Source: Victivallales bacterium
GTDB taxonomy: Bacteria > Verrucomicrobiota > Lentisphaeria > Oligosphaerales > Lenti-02
Direction of reading: 5' to 3'
DNA: 17,595 nucleotides
Assembly (NCBI GenBank): GCA_018648945.1
Contig: JABGQJ010000079.1
Coordinates: 1-17,595, forward strand
The translations under genes and the position numbers were made by a program. Positions 8,612 to 14,893 of the stretch are shown one piece after another; positions within the stretch are counted from its first letter, which is position 1, and every line of letters begins with the position of its first letter. The notes under the pieces were generated by a model, which made no database searches, was not told the origin of the DNA, and saw only the letters and a program-made list of their open reading frames with translations.

Positions 8612-8642
8612 ACGGGCCGCCAGGGGATTCCTGGCGGCCCGT
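8612..8642 (-). terminator. Strong 13-bp hairpin, intrinsic terminator of the minus-strand operon
   Basis: ACGGGCCGCCAGG (8612-8624) and CCTGGCGGCCCGT (8630-8642) pair perfectly over 13 bp around the loop GGATT. Read on the minus strand, the hairpin is followed by TTTCCGTTCC, a modest T-rich tail; the plus-strand side has none. It should end transcripts arriving from the operon at 12406-8845, about 200 nt after its last stop, and insulate yejB. Confidence 0.7.
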
Positions 8643-8718
8643 GTGGAGGGTGTGTGTGGTGTGGCTCTAGCCTGGCTTACCCATGCGAATCTACTGCGAA
8701 TCCGGATTGCACTATGTC

Positions 8719-8795
8719 TCAGCCCGTTGTGTCAGAACGCCGATCTTGACGGGTTCCAACACGCCTGCGCCCGGCAACCTGGCACAGCGGGCTGA
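8719..8795 (+). ncRNA. Candidate structured RNA element closed by a 17-bp helix
   Basis: TCAGCCCGTTGTGTCAG (8719-8735) pairs with CTGGCACAGCGGGCTGA (8779-8795) over 17 bp. The only two departures from Watson-Crick pairing, at 8727/8787 and 8732/8782, are G.U pairs on the plus strand; on the minus strand they would be A.C mismatches. Inside lie a symmetric AAC/AAC internal loop and GCCG/CGGC (8739-8742 with 8772-8775), then a possible CGGG/CCTG stem (8750-8753 with 8764-8767). No promoter or known RNA family is recognised. It could also be an inverted repeat acting as DNA. Confidence 0.4.
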
Positions 8796-8836
8796 TCCAC
8801 AGCGCACTACGCGTTCTCGCTACGAAGCGCATGGAT
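8795..8836. repeat. Imperfect hairpin just downstream of the minus-strand operon
   Basis: ATCCA (8795-8799) pairs with TGGAT (8832-8836), GCGC (8802-8805) with GCGC (8827-8830), and GCG with CGC around TTCT (8811-8820), separated by internal loops. It ends 9 nt from the stop of the small thioredoxin gene, so it may be a 3'-end stabiliser of that mRNA. Confidence 0.3.
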
Positions 8837-8844
8837 AATCCGGG

Positions 8845-9114
8845 CTAGGCTTCGGCTTCCTTGCGGATGGCGTTGACCAAGGCCGATTTCAGGGGGGCGA
8901 AGCCAGCGGAGGCGGTCTTGCCATTGATCATCACCATGGGGCTGGCGACGGCTCCGTAGGGCGCGGCCTCGGGGGTGCCGATGAAGATCTCCTTGAAGGT
9001 TGTCGCCACGCCACTTTCAACGGCGGCTTCCTCCATGGTGGCCTTCGCCTTCAGGCACTTCTTGCACGGCGGGTGGCGGTGCACAAGGACCAGTTCGACC
9101 GCTGGGGCGCTCAT
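8845..9114 (-). CDS. Small thioredoxin-fold protein with CxxC (redox-active disulfide type)
   Basis: An 89-residue cytoplasmic protein with no signal peptide. LVLVHRHPPCKKCLKAK carries the active-site CxxC (C17 and C20) after the first strand. GAVASPMVMINGK has the Ser-Pro that supplies the cis-proline, followed by the usual INGK strand. This is the compact MTH895/thioredoxin_3 type, often found beside UPF0718 permeases, one of which lies in this operon. The ATG at 9114 overlaps the stop of the upstream lipoprotein gene (ATGA), so it is translationally coupled and the last gene of the operon. The longer frame to 9171 overlaps the upstream gene by 61 nt and reads as low-complexity. It probably reduces or relays thiols or metal for its membrane partners; the exact role is unknown. 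Confidence 0.85.
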   Translation of the reverse strand: MSAPAVELVLVHRHPPCKKCLKAKATMEEAAVESGVATTFKEIFIGTPEAAPYGAVASPMVMINGKTASAGFAPLKSALVNAIRKEAEA

Positions 9115-9605
9115 TTTCCGGCCTTCGCCAGTGCCTGGTCCACTGCCGCCTTGAGGTCCTCGGCGGCCCATTCGCCCTTGCTCAGGCCCTTGGTGAAGGA
9201 AACGGATTCCTTCTTGCCGTCGCGGGCGATCTCGATGATGTGATCGCCGTTGATCGTCACGCCGGCGCAGGAGAGTCCGGCAGCCTTCTTGAGGGCGCGG
9301 CCCTCTTCGTGGCGCCAGTCGACAACCCGGACATGGACCTTGTCGGGGTACTGCTTGAGCAACGCCTTGATGGCCCCCAGGGTCTCCTCGTGTCCGCCAG
9401 GATAGTAGGCGACAACCTTGATCGGCGCCGCTTCGGGACCGGCAGCGAAGTCGCAGTATTCCTCGCCGCCGCCCGCGTTCGCGGCCATCTCTGCGGGGTT
9501 CGTGGTGGCGTCTCCTGCCGGTTGATCTTGCTCCTTCTTGCAGCCGGTGACGGCCAGGGTGATTCCCAGGGCGAGAGCGGGGAGGATGTGTGTCCAGGTC
9601 TTCAT
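9111..9605 (-). CDS. Thioredoxin-like lipoprotein lacking an active-site CxxC
   Basis: A 164-residue protein. The signal peptide ends in the lipobox VTGC (C22), followed by a flexible linker to about residue 48. A thioredoxin-like core follows: strand PIKVVAYYP (61-69), helix, strand VHVRVV, and GLSCAGVTING (110-120). The place of CxxC reads GGHEET, with no cysteine. Where thioredoxins have Ser-Pro (cis-Pro) this protein has Cys-Ala (C113). The only other mature cysteine is C51. It resembles the lipoprotein at 11870-12406 closely enough to be a paralogue. AGGAGA lies 8 nt before the ATG, and 31 nt separate it from the upstream gene. It probably sits at the periplasmic face of a membrane as a non-catalytic carrier, adaptor or metal-binding subunit; this is inferred. 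Confidence 0.78.
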   Translation of the reverse strand: MKTWTHILPALALGITLAVTGCKKEQDQPAGDATTNPAEMAANAGGGEEYCDFAAGPEAAPIKVVAYYPGGHEETLGAIKALLKQYPDKVHVRVVDWRHEEGRALKKAAGLSCAGVTINGDHIIEIARDGKKESVSFTKGLSKGEWAAEDLKAAVDQALAKAGK

Positions 9606-9636
9606 GCGGGTGTCTCCTGTGTGTTACTTCTCGGAT

Positions 9637-10464
9637 CTACTTCTGATCCTTGGTTCCCAGAGATGGGAGGTCGTACTTGCGGAACACGGCCTGTCCTTCT
9701 TCGGACACGAGGAATTCGAGGAATTCCTGTGCCTTGGCAGGATTCGTGGCTTTGACCATGGCTGCTGCTGTGGCGTAGGCCGGACCGTAGAGATCCTCGG
9801 GGACTTCTTCGAGAATCCGCACTCGGGAGTACTGGAGTTTGTCTGGCGCAGTTTTCAAGGGGCAGGAGCGGTAGGCGAAGCTGGCATCGGCCTTGGCGCG
9901 GGAGACGTGAGCATAGGTATCGCTGGCGCTGCCGGTGATGACGATCTTGTCCTGCAGCTTGTCCCAGAGGCCTTTCTTGACCAGCGCTTCCTTGGTGTAG
10001 CGCCCGATGGACGTCTTCTCCGGATCGGCCACGGCAACGATGGTGACGGAGTCTTGCAGCAGGCTGTCCATGTTGGTTACCTTGCCCTTGTTGGCGCGAG
10101 GCACGAACAGCATGAGGTCGTAGACGCCAAAGGGAACCAGCTCACTCTTGGTGACTAGGCCCGCCTCGATGAGTCCCTCCAATTCCACCCCGCCGGGGGA
10201 GACGACGACGTCTGGCCGGAGGCCGTCGAAGATCTGCTTGGCAGTGGCGTGGGCCACCGCGAGTTCTACTCGCGCATCCAGGCCTGGGTTCTTCTTCTCG
10301 AAGATCTGGGCCAGTTCGTCCATCGGCATTTCCATGCCGCATGGCGCGAGGATGAGCAGCGTGTTCGGCGCCTGCTTCTGTTGCTCGGGCTTCTTGCCGC
10401 AGCCCGCCAGGGCGATGGCGGCGACGAGGAGGGAGACGCGGACGGTCAGAGTTGGCAATTGCAT
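9637..10464 (-). CDS. ModA-like ABC substrate-binding lipoprotein, ligand unknown
   Basis: A 275-residue protein with lipobox ALAGC (C22). The mature part has the two-lobe layout of ModA/WtpA-type binding proteins: LLILAP strand, helix ELAQIFEKKNPG, QIFDGLRPDVVVSPG, the GLVTKSELVPFGVYDLMLFVP hinge region, and a C-terminal AQEFLEFLVSEEGQAVFRKY helix. ModA proteins usually show an Ala-Ser-rich loop that holds the oxyanion after the first strand. Here the loop reads PCGMEMPM (41-48), with one Cys and three Met, and a second mature Cys is at 201. The ligand may therefore be a soft metal or an altered oxyanion. The ATG at 10464 overlaps the permease gene by 19 nt; the ATG at 10479 has a poorer site. 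The ABC permease and ATPase are in the divergent operon. Confidence 0.85.
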   Translation of the reverse strand: MQLPTLTVRVSLLVAAIALAGCGKKPEQQKQAPNTLLILAPCGMEMPMDELAQIFEKKNPGLDARVELAVAHATAKQIFDGLRPDVVVSPGGVELEGLIEAGLVTKSELVPFGVYDLMLFVPRANKGKVTNMDSLLQDSVTIVAVADPEKTSIGRYTKEALVKKGLWDKLQDKIVITGSASDTYAHVSRAKADASFAYRSCPLKTAPDKLQYSRVRILEEVPEDLYGPAYATAAAMVKATNPAKAQEFLEFLVSEEGQAVFRKYDLPSLGTKDQK

Positions 10465-11873
10465 ATGTAGGCACCCCATTCCGAACCAAAGAACCAGCCT
10501 GTAAGAGAGGCCAGCACGACGATGCTGGCCACGTAGACGGACAGACGTTTCCAGCCGATCTCCCGGACGACGATGATCATGCCCGGCAGGCTGAGACCGG
10601 GAGCAGTCAGCAGCAGCGCCATGCCCGGCCCGATCCCCATGCCCATGACCTTGAGCATGGCCTTGACAAAGGGCACCTCAGTCAGGATGGGGAAGTACAT
10701 GAACGCGCCGAACGTGCCGCTGGCCAGACTCTCGGTGAAGCTGCCGGCGCCACCCAGCCAGCGAGTGGCGGTGAGTGGCACGTACTGGGCTATGAAGCCG
10801 ATGAGAAGCACGGCCGGGATGAGGATTGGGATCACCTTCATGAGCAGGCTACCTGTCTGCCGCGCCCACATCTCCACATGATCGCGCCCAAGCCCGAAGG
10901 CCGAAACAAGGACCAGGGCGAGCACGGCGGGGAGAGTGAGGAGCAGAGCCCACTTCAGTCCCAGTTCGAACGAGCCCACCACCAGTAGGTAGAGGAGAAG
11001 GAGGAGGACGCTGGCGGTGGTGCGGCCGGATGGTCCCATGGACAATACGCCCGCGGGTGCGTTGGCCGCCGCATAGTCATGCTTCCGCTCGCCGAAGATC
11101 CGGGCCATGAGCAGGCCAACGATGAGCGCGATCACGCCCACTGACAGGACTCGAAAGACGCCGATGCTCGTGCCGATCACCCGGCAGGTGAAGGCCGTGG
11201 AGACCAGGTTGATCGCCGGGCCCGCGTAGAGGAAGGCAAAGGCCGGGCCGATCCCCGCACCCCCGGCCCAGATGCTGACGAAGAGCGGCACCACATTGCA
11301 GGAGCAGAGGCTGAGCACCATGCCACTGGCGATGGCCGCTCCGTAGGCCAAGGGTTTGGGCGCGGCAGGACCCAATAGGCGCAGCAGGTACTGGCTGGGC
11401 ACAAAGGCCGTGATCGCGGCACCGAGCAGGAATGCAGGGAGCATGACGGTCAGCACCGACCAGCTCAGCACGCAGCAGGCAAAGATGTCGAGAACCCCAT
11501 TGAGCGTGGTGACGGCAGGGGTGAACTCGACCTCCATTTTCTCCGGCAGTCCCGCCCCATCCTGGAACACGAGGGGCTCCTCAAGTGGGTCGAACCCCTC
11601 TGCCAGCACGCTCAACGTGAGCCCGTCCAGGTTCTTGGGAAGCTCGCTGAACGGGATCACCAGTTCGAAACTGCCGTCTTGCTGCAAGGGGGCGAAGCGC
11701 GAGTCGAAGGTGTCCTCGTGGCCTTGCTGCCGCAGTTCCACTTGGCCGTTGACGACGCCACTCTTGGTGACCGCCTCGGGGGCGTGCCCATGCAAGGTGA
11801 GAGTGGGACCGGCGGCCTGGGCTGCCGCCAAGCCGCACAGCAGCGTGAACAGAGTGATCAGCTGCCGCATCAT
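10446..11873 (-). CDS. UPF0718/ArsP-type membrane permease with N-terminal periplasmic domain
   Basis: A 475-residue protein. Residues 1-20 are a signal peptide (AQA cleavage), and residues 21-120 form a beta-rich domain of carboxypeptidase-regulatory character. The multi-TM permease runs from about 128 to 462. Family hallmarks are LCSCNVVPLF (189-198, CxC at C190/C192), LYAGPAIN (215-222), and FPILTEVPFVKAMLK with the TAPGLSLPGM loop (394-431). The protein ends in CNCQL. Relatives move metals or metalloids (organoarsenicals by ArsP, Cu/Zn in SO_0444-like proteins), using the conserved cysteines. Two ATGs at 11873 and 11870 overlap the upstream stop (ATGATGA). GAGGG lies 4 nt before the first and 7 nt before the second, so the second may be used. 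Family call firm; substrate unknown. Confidence 0.88.
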   Translation of the reverse strand: MMRQLITLFTLLCGLAAAQAAGPTLTLHGHAPEAVTKSGVVNGQVELRQQGHEDTFDSRFAPLQQDGSFELVIPFSELPKNLDGLTLSVLAEGFDPLEEPLVFQDGAGLPEKMEVEFTPAVTTLNGVLDIFACCVLSWSVLTVMLPAFLLGAAITAFVPSQYLLRLLGPAAPKPLAYGAAIASGMVLSLCSCNVVPLFVSIWAGGAGIGPAFAFLYAGPAINLVSTAFTCRVIGTSIGVFRVLSVGVIALIVGLLMARIFGERKHDYAAANAPAGVLSMGPSGRTTASVLLLLLYLLVVGSFELGLKWALLLTLPAVLALVLVSAFGLGRDHVEMWARQTGSLLMKVIPILIPAVLLIGFIAQYVPLTATRWLGGAGSFTESLASGTFGAFMYFPILTEVPFVKAMLKVMGMGIGPGMALLLTAPGLSLPGMIIVVREIGWKRLSVYVASIVVLASLTGWFFGSEWGAYICNCQL

Positions 11874-12406
11874 GGAACCCTCTTCTTCGGTATACTCTCG
11901 ATGTTTGGCATGATCGGTGGCTTGGGCAGGTCGGGGGCCTTGTCCCCGGCCGCTTCCCGTCCGGCAGCGGCAAGGGCGCGGGCGACGTCCCGCGGATCCA
12001 TGACGCCTTCGAGGATGAACTTGCCGTCCTCGCCGCCCGTGTCGAAGGTGGTCTTGCCATTGACCATGACGGCGGCGCAGCGGATGCCGTTCGCTCGCAT
12101 GATCTCCTTGGCCTCAGGGCTCTTCATGGCCAGGATGCGCACTTGGTACACGTTTGGGAACTCGCGCGCCACCCTCGCCAGGTACTCGCCGATCACATCT
12201 TGGCACGCGTTGGTCACGGGCAGGAAAGTGACCACTCGCACGGGGGCCTCCTTGTTGCCAAGTTGACGGTCGAGGAAGGCGGCGAGTTTCGGCTCGGGCT
12301 TGTCCTCGTCCAACTGCTCCTGGCCCGTCGTGGGGGCGGGCTGGCAGGAGACAAGGCCGATGGCGAGAGCCGCGATGGCGAGAGGCCGAACAGTTGAGGA
12401 ATACAT
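11870..12406 (-). CDS. Thioredoxin-like lipoprotein with TxxC in place of CxxC
   Basis: A 178-residue protein with lipobox GLVSC (C21). The core starts at APVRVVTFLP (54-63). The active-site loop reads VTNACQD, so only the second cysteine position (C68) is kept. After FPNVYQVRIL and a helix comes GIRCAAVMVNGK (107-118), where Cys-Ala (C110) replaces the Ser-Pro of thioredoxins. A Pro-rich, Lys-ending tail (160-178) is unlike the family. It is the paralogue of the lipoprotein at 9111-9605. The ATG at 12406 is chosen for AAGG 8 nt upstream and for placing the signal peptide at the N-terminus; the frame to 12487 would bury it. It is the first gene of the minus-strand operon. A role as thiol or metal carrier for the adjoining permease is inferred. 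Confidence 0.8.
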   Translation of the reverse strand: MYSSTVRPLAIAALAIGLVSCQPAPTTGQEQLDEDKPEPKLAAFLDRQLGNKEAPVRVVTFLPVTNACQDVIGEYLARVAREFPNVYQVRILAMKSPEAKEIMRANGIRCAAVMVNGKTTFDTGGEDGKFILEGVMDPRDVARALAAAGREAAGDKAPDLPKPPIMPNIESIPKKRVP

Positions 12407-12432
12407 ATGCAATGCCTTTTTGCGTTCACCGT

Positions 12433-12461
12433 ACCATGGTGGGAAGGGCCAGTTGTGCCAA
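12433..12461 (-). promoter_or_regulatory. Candidate sigma-70 promoter for the minus-strand operon
   Basis: On the minus strand, TTGGCA (12461-12456, 5 of 6 to consensus) and CATGGT (12438-12433, 3 of 6) are spaced exactly 17 nt. Transcription would begin near 12426, leaving about 20 nt of leader that includes the AAGG site before the ATG at 12406. Confidence 0.35.
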
Positions 12462-12533
12462 CGAACAGCCACCGGCCGGATGGCCATTTCAACATTTCTT
12501 CACATGGCCTCCATCGTCGGGCCGGACTCGCGA

Positions 12534-12542
12534 TGGTATGCT
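12534..12542 (+). promoter_or_regulatory. Candidate extended -10 promoter for the plus-strand operon
   Basis: TGG-TATGCT has the extended -10 TGn and 4 of 6 -10 bases, with no good -35. A start near 12549 would leave about 48 nt of leader before the TTG at 12597. Confidence 0.3.
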
Positions 12543-12596
12543 GGCACACGTTGAGTACATGAACCAGCCATCACGATTTCAGTAAGGGGGTGGATC

Positions 12597-13820
12597 TTGG
12601 CAGACAAACCGCTGTTGAACCGGGCCAACCTAGTGTCGTCGGGTGTATTCGCGGCGCATGTGCTGTGGGTGCTCATGGGCTGGCTGGACGTGGGGACGGG
12701 CACCGTGCTGGCGTGCACGAACTCCTACGCCGTCCGCCAGGGCTTCCGGGTCCAGGAGGAATTCGGGGCCAAGAGGCTGAACTTCTACCTGACCGGCTTC
12801 TTCGTGCTCTTCATTCTCTTCGTGCCGATTGCCCAGTCGCCACTGCTCTTCGCCACCTTCGGCATGCTGTACGCCGCCGTGTTCCGGATTCCGCTCCTGC
12901 TCGGCTATCTGGTCGTCCTGATCGTGTCCATCGTCTTCGTGACGCCCTACTGGATTCAGACGACTCTTCTGCTCTGTCTGCTCTACACGGTTGTGGCCCC
13001 GATCTGGCCGGACCGGATGAAGCGCTTCCATCTGTTCTGCCTGGGCTTCGGTTTCCTGCTGGTGATCGCGATCATGTTGCCGCTCCTGTATCTCTGCTTC
13101 CAGGTGACGCCGCAGACGCTGATGACAAGCATGGCCGACGACGTGTTCCGGTCCGCCCTTCGCACCAGCTTGCTTACTGCCACTATCTCCACCGCCGTGG
13201 TCCTGCTCTTCGGCGTTCCCCTGGCCTACGCGATCGTTCGTCTCGACTTTGCCGGCAAGGGGCTCATCGAGAGCCTGATCGACCTGCCCATCGTGATTCC
13301 TCAGTCCGTGGCGGGCATCGCGATCATGGTCCTGCTCGGGCCGAAAACCCCGGTGGGCCTGTGGTTGGACAAGACCATGGGCGTCGAGGTCTCCGGCAGC
13401 ATGCTGGGCATTGTGCTCTGTCAGGTATTCGTCAGTTCGCCCTTCCTGATCCGCAGCGCGGCCAATGCCTTCCGCGACATGGGGCCTGCTTTGGAGAATG
13501 TGAGCCGCACCTTGGGGGCGGGGCCGGTGAGCACCTTCTTCCGGGTCAGCCTGCCCTTGGCGTCCGGCGGCATCTTCACCGGCTGCATCCTGTGCTGGGC
13601 GCGGGCGATCTCGGAGGTGGGCAGCCTGATGGTCATCGCCTACCACCCGTTTACCGTTTCGGTCTACACCTATGACCAGTTCGTGCAGTACGGCCTGCAG
13701 GAGGCGCGCCCCGCCGCCGTCCTGCTGGTCATCGTCTGCCTGTGGGGTTTCTTGATGTTGCGCTGGTTGCGAACCGCGACGCTTGGTCCGCTCTTTGGGG
13801 AAAGGAGGATCGGGCGATGA
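12597..13820 (+). CDS. ModB/WtpB-like ABC permease with a multi-TM N-terminal extension
   Basis: A 407-residue membrane protein. Residues about 184-395 are a normal oxyanion-type permease: DDVFRSALRTSLLTA, DLPIVIPQSVAGIAI (229-243), the EAA-type loop ENVSRTLGAGPVSTFFRVSLP (300-320), WARAISEVGSLMVIA and YTYDQFVQYGLQEARPAA, as in ModB/WtpB. Residues 1-170 add roughly four or five hydrophobic segments, including FYLTGFFVLFILFVPIA and IPLLLGYLVVLIVSIVFV, where ModB proteins (about 225-280 residues) have almost nothing. I recognise no family for that part. The start is a TTG at 12597, preceded by AAGGGGG. The gene overlaps the ATPase gene by 4 nt. Its binding protein is probably the ModA-like lipoprotein of the divergent operon. 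Confidence 0.85.
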   Translation: MADKPLLNRANLVSSGVFAAHVLWVLMGWLDVGTGTVLACTNSYAVRQGFRVQEEFGAKRLNFYLTGFFVLFILFVPIAQSPLLFATFGMLYAAVFRIPLLLGYLVVLIVSIVFVTPYWIQTTLLLCLLYTVVAPIWPDRMKRFHLFCLGFGFLLVIAIMLPLLYLCFQVTPQTLMTSMADDVFRSALRTSLLTATISTAVVLLFGVPLAYAIVRLDFAGKGLIESLIDLPIVIPQSVAGIAIMVLLGPKTPVGLWLDKTMGVEVSGSMLGIVLCQVFVSSPFLIRSAANAFRDMGPALENVSRTLGAGPVSTFFRVSLPLASGGIFTGCILCWARAISEVGSLMVIAYHPFTVSVYTYDQFVQYGLQEARPAAVLLVIVCLWGFLMLRWLRTATLGPLFGERRIGR

Positions 13821-14893
13821 TTCGCGTAGACCGACTCTCACGCACGTGGGGCGACTTTTCGCTCAAGGAAGTCTCGCTGGAAGTGAACGGCAGCGAGTAT
13901 TTCGTCATTCTCGGCCCGTGCGGCTCGGGGAAGACCCTGTTGCTGGAGACCATTGCCGGACTCTATACCCTGCCCCGGGGGCGCGTCCTGATCGGTGGCC
14001 GTGAGGTGACCGACTTGCCGCCGGAGCGCCGCAGTGTGGGCCTGGTGTATCAGCAATACGCCCTGTTCCCACATCTCTCGGTACGCACCAATATCGGCTT
14101 CGGTTTGCGCTACACCAAGCTTGGCAAGGCTGAACGGCAGCAGCGGATCGACGAGATGATCGAGCTGTTCGGCATCGAGGATTTGGCCGGTCGGCGCACC
14201 CCCTCTTCCCTGAGCGGCGGTGAAGCCCAGAAGGTCGCCCTGGCCCGGGCCCTGGCGATCCGGCCGGAAGTCCTGCTGCTGGACGAGCCGCTTTCCTCGC
14301 TGGATCAGCGGGCGCGGGAGAAGGTCATCGCCATACTCCCCCGGATCACCGAAGAGCTTGCCGTTCCCGTGATTCACGTGACCCACCACTACTCCGAGGC
14401 CACCGCCCTTGCCGACCGGGTCGGCATCATGCGCAACGGCGTGTTGGAGCAGGTGGGAGGGGTCAGTGAGGTCTTCCGGCATCCGGCCAATGCCTTTGTG
14501 GCCGACTTTCTCGGCGTCTCCAACGTCAAGGAAGCCACGGTGGAATCGACCAACGGCGACCGCTCCACCGTTCGACTTTGTGGTGGTGTCGCCCTGCTGG
14601 CCGCGAATCCGGGCCACTTGGCCGGTGTGGTCGCGCTCTGCGTCCGCCCCGATGACATTCTCCTCACGACGGGGACGTCTGCAACGGCAGACACGCTGTC
14701 TGGCCGGTTGGCCGGCCTGCGTGATCTGGGGTTCACCACCGTGCTGGATGTGGATACCGCTGCTGGCCGCTTCGAGGTCACGCTGCCCGAGAGCGCGGTG
14801 GCTGGGATGCGACTCGCCCTTGGCGACACGGTCTGCCTTGAGTTGCCCGCCGACCGCCTCCACCTCATGGCTCTGGACGAGGACTCGCCCTAA
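13817..14893 (+). CDS. ModC/FbpC-like ABC transporter ATPase
   Basis: A 358-residue cytoplasmic ATPase. It has Walker A GPCGSGKT (33-40, with Cys where Ser, Asn or Thr is common), Q-loop VYQQYALFPHLS (Q80), signature LSGGE (132-136), Walker B LLLDEP (153-158), D-loop SSLD and the switch His in VTHHYSEA (H190). Residues from about 232 on, starting at FLGVSNVKEATV, form a TOBE-type regulatory domain usual for oxyanion and iron importers. AGGAGG 8 nt upstream of the ATG at 13817 settles the start over the longer frame to 13742. The start overlaps the permease stop (ATGA) and the stop overlaps the next start (TAATG), so it belongs to the same transcript. All nucleotide-handling motifs are present, so it should be active. 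Confidence 0.93.
   Translation: MIRVDRLSRTWGDFSLKEVSLEVNGSEYFVILGPCGSGKTLLLETIAGLYTLPRGRVLIGGREVTDLPPERRSVGLVYQQYALFPHLSVRTNIGFGLRYTKLGKAERQQRIDEMIELFGIEDLAGRRTPSSLSGGEAQKVALARALAIRPEVLLLDEPLSSLDQRAREKVIAILPRITEELAVPVIHVTHHYSEATALADRVGIMRNGVLEQVGGVSEVFRHPANAFVADFLGVSNVKEATVESTNGDRSTVRLCGGVALLAANPGHLAGVVALCVRPDDILLTTGTSATADTLSGRLAGLRDLGFTTVLDVDTAAGRFEVTLPESAVAGMRLALGDTVCLELPADRLHLMALDEDSP

Larger units (their letters stand above)
12407..12596. promoter_or_regulatory. Divergent promoter region of the two operons
   Basis: These 190 bp drive both operons. Short symmetric sites include GGCCAT (12482-12487) and ATGGCC (12504-12509), spaced 16 nt, and the palindrome CCGGCCGG (12472-12479). Either could bind a regulator shared by both directions. 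No regulator gene is in the window. Confidence 0.5.

Noticed and set aside
7874..8749. Plus-strand frame antisense to the YejB-like gene
   Set aside because: Acidic, His-rich low-complexity translation typical of a shadow of a membrane-protein gene.
8719..8795. Integron attC site or IS terminal repeats
   Set aside because: Core-site sequences of attC are missing and there is no transposase, integrase or target duplication.
8681..8836. Possible 51-codon plus-strand ORF in the structured intergenic region
   Set aside because: No ribosome-binding site or family resemblance, and the bases are better explained by RNA or DNA pairing.
9637..14893. Plain molybdate importer (modA, modB, modC names)
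   Set aside because: The binding loop differs from ModA, the permease has an extra domain, and the genes lie in a redox locus, so symbols would mislead.
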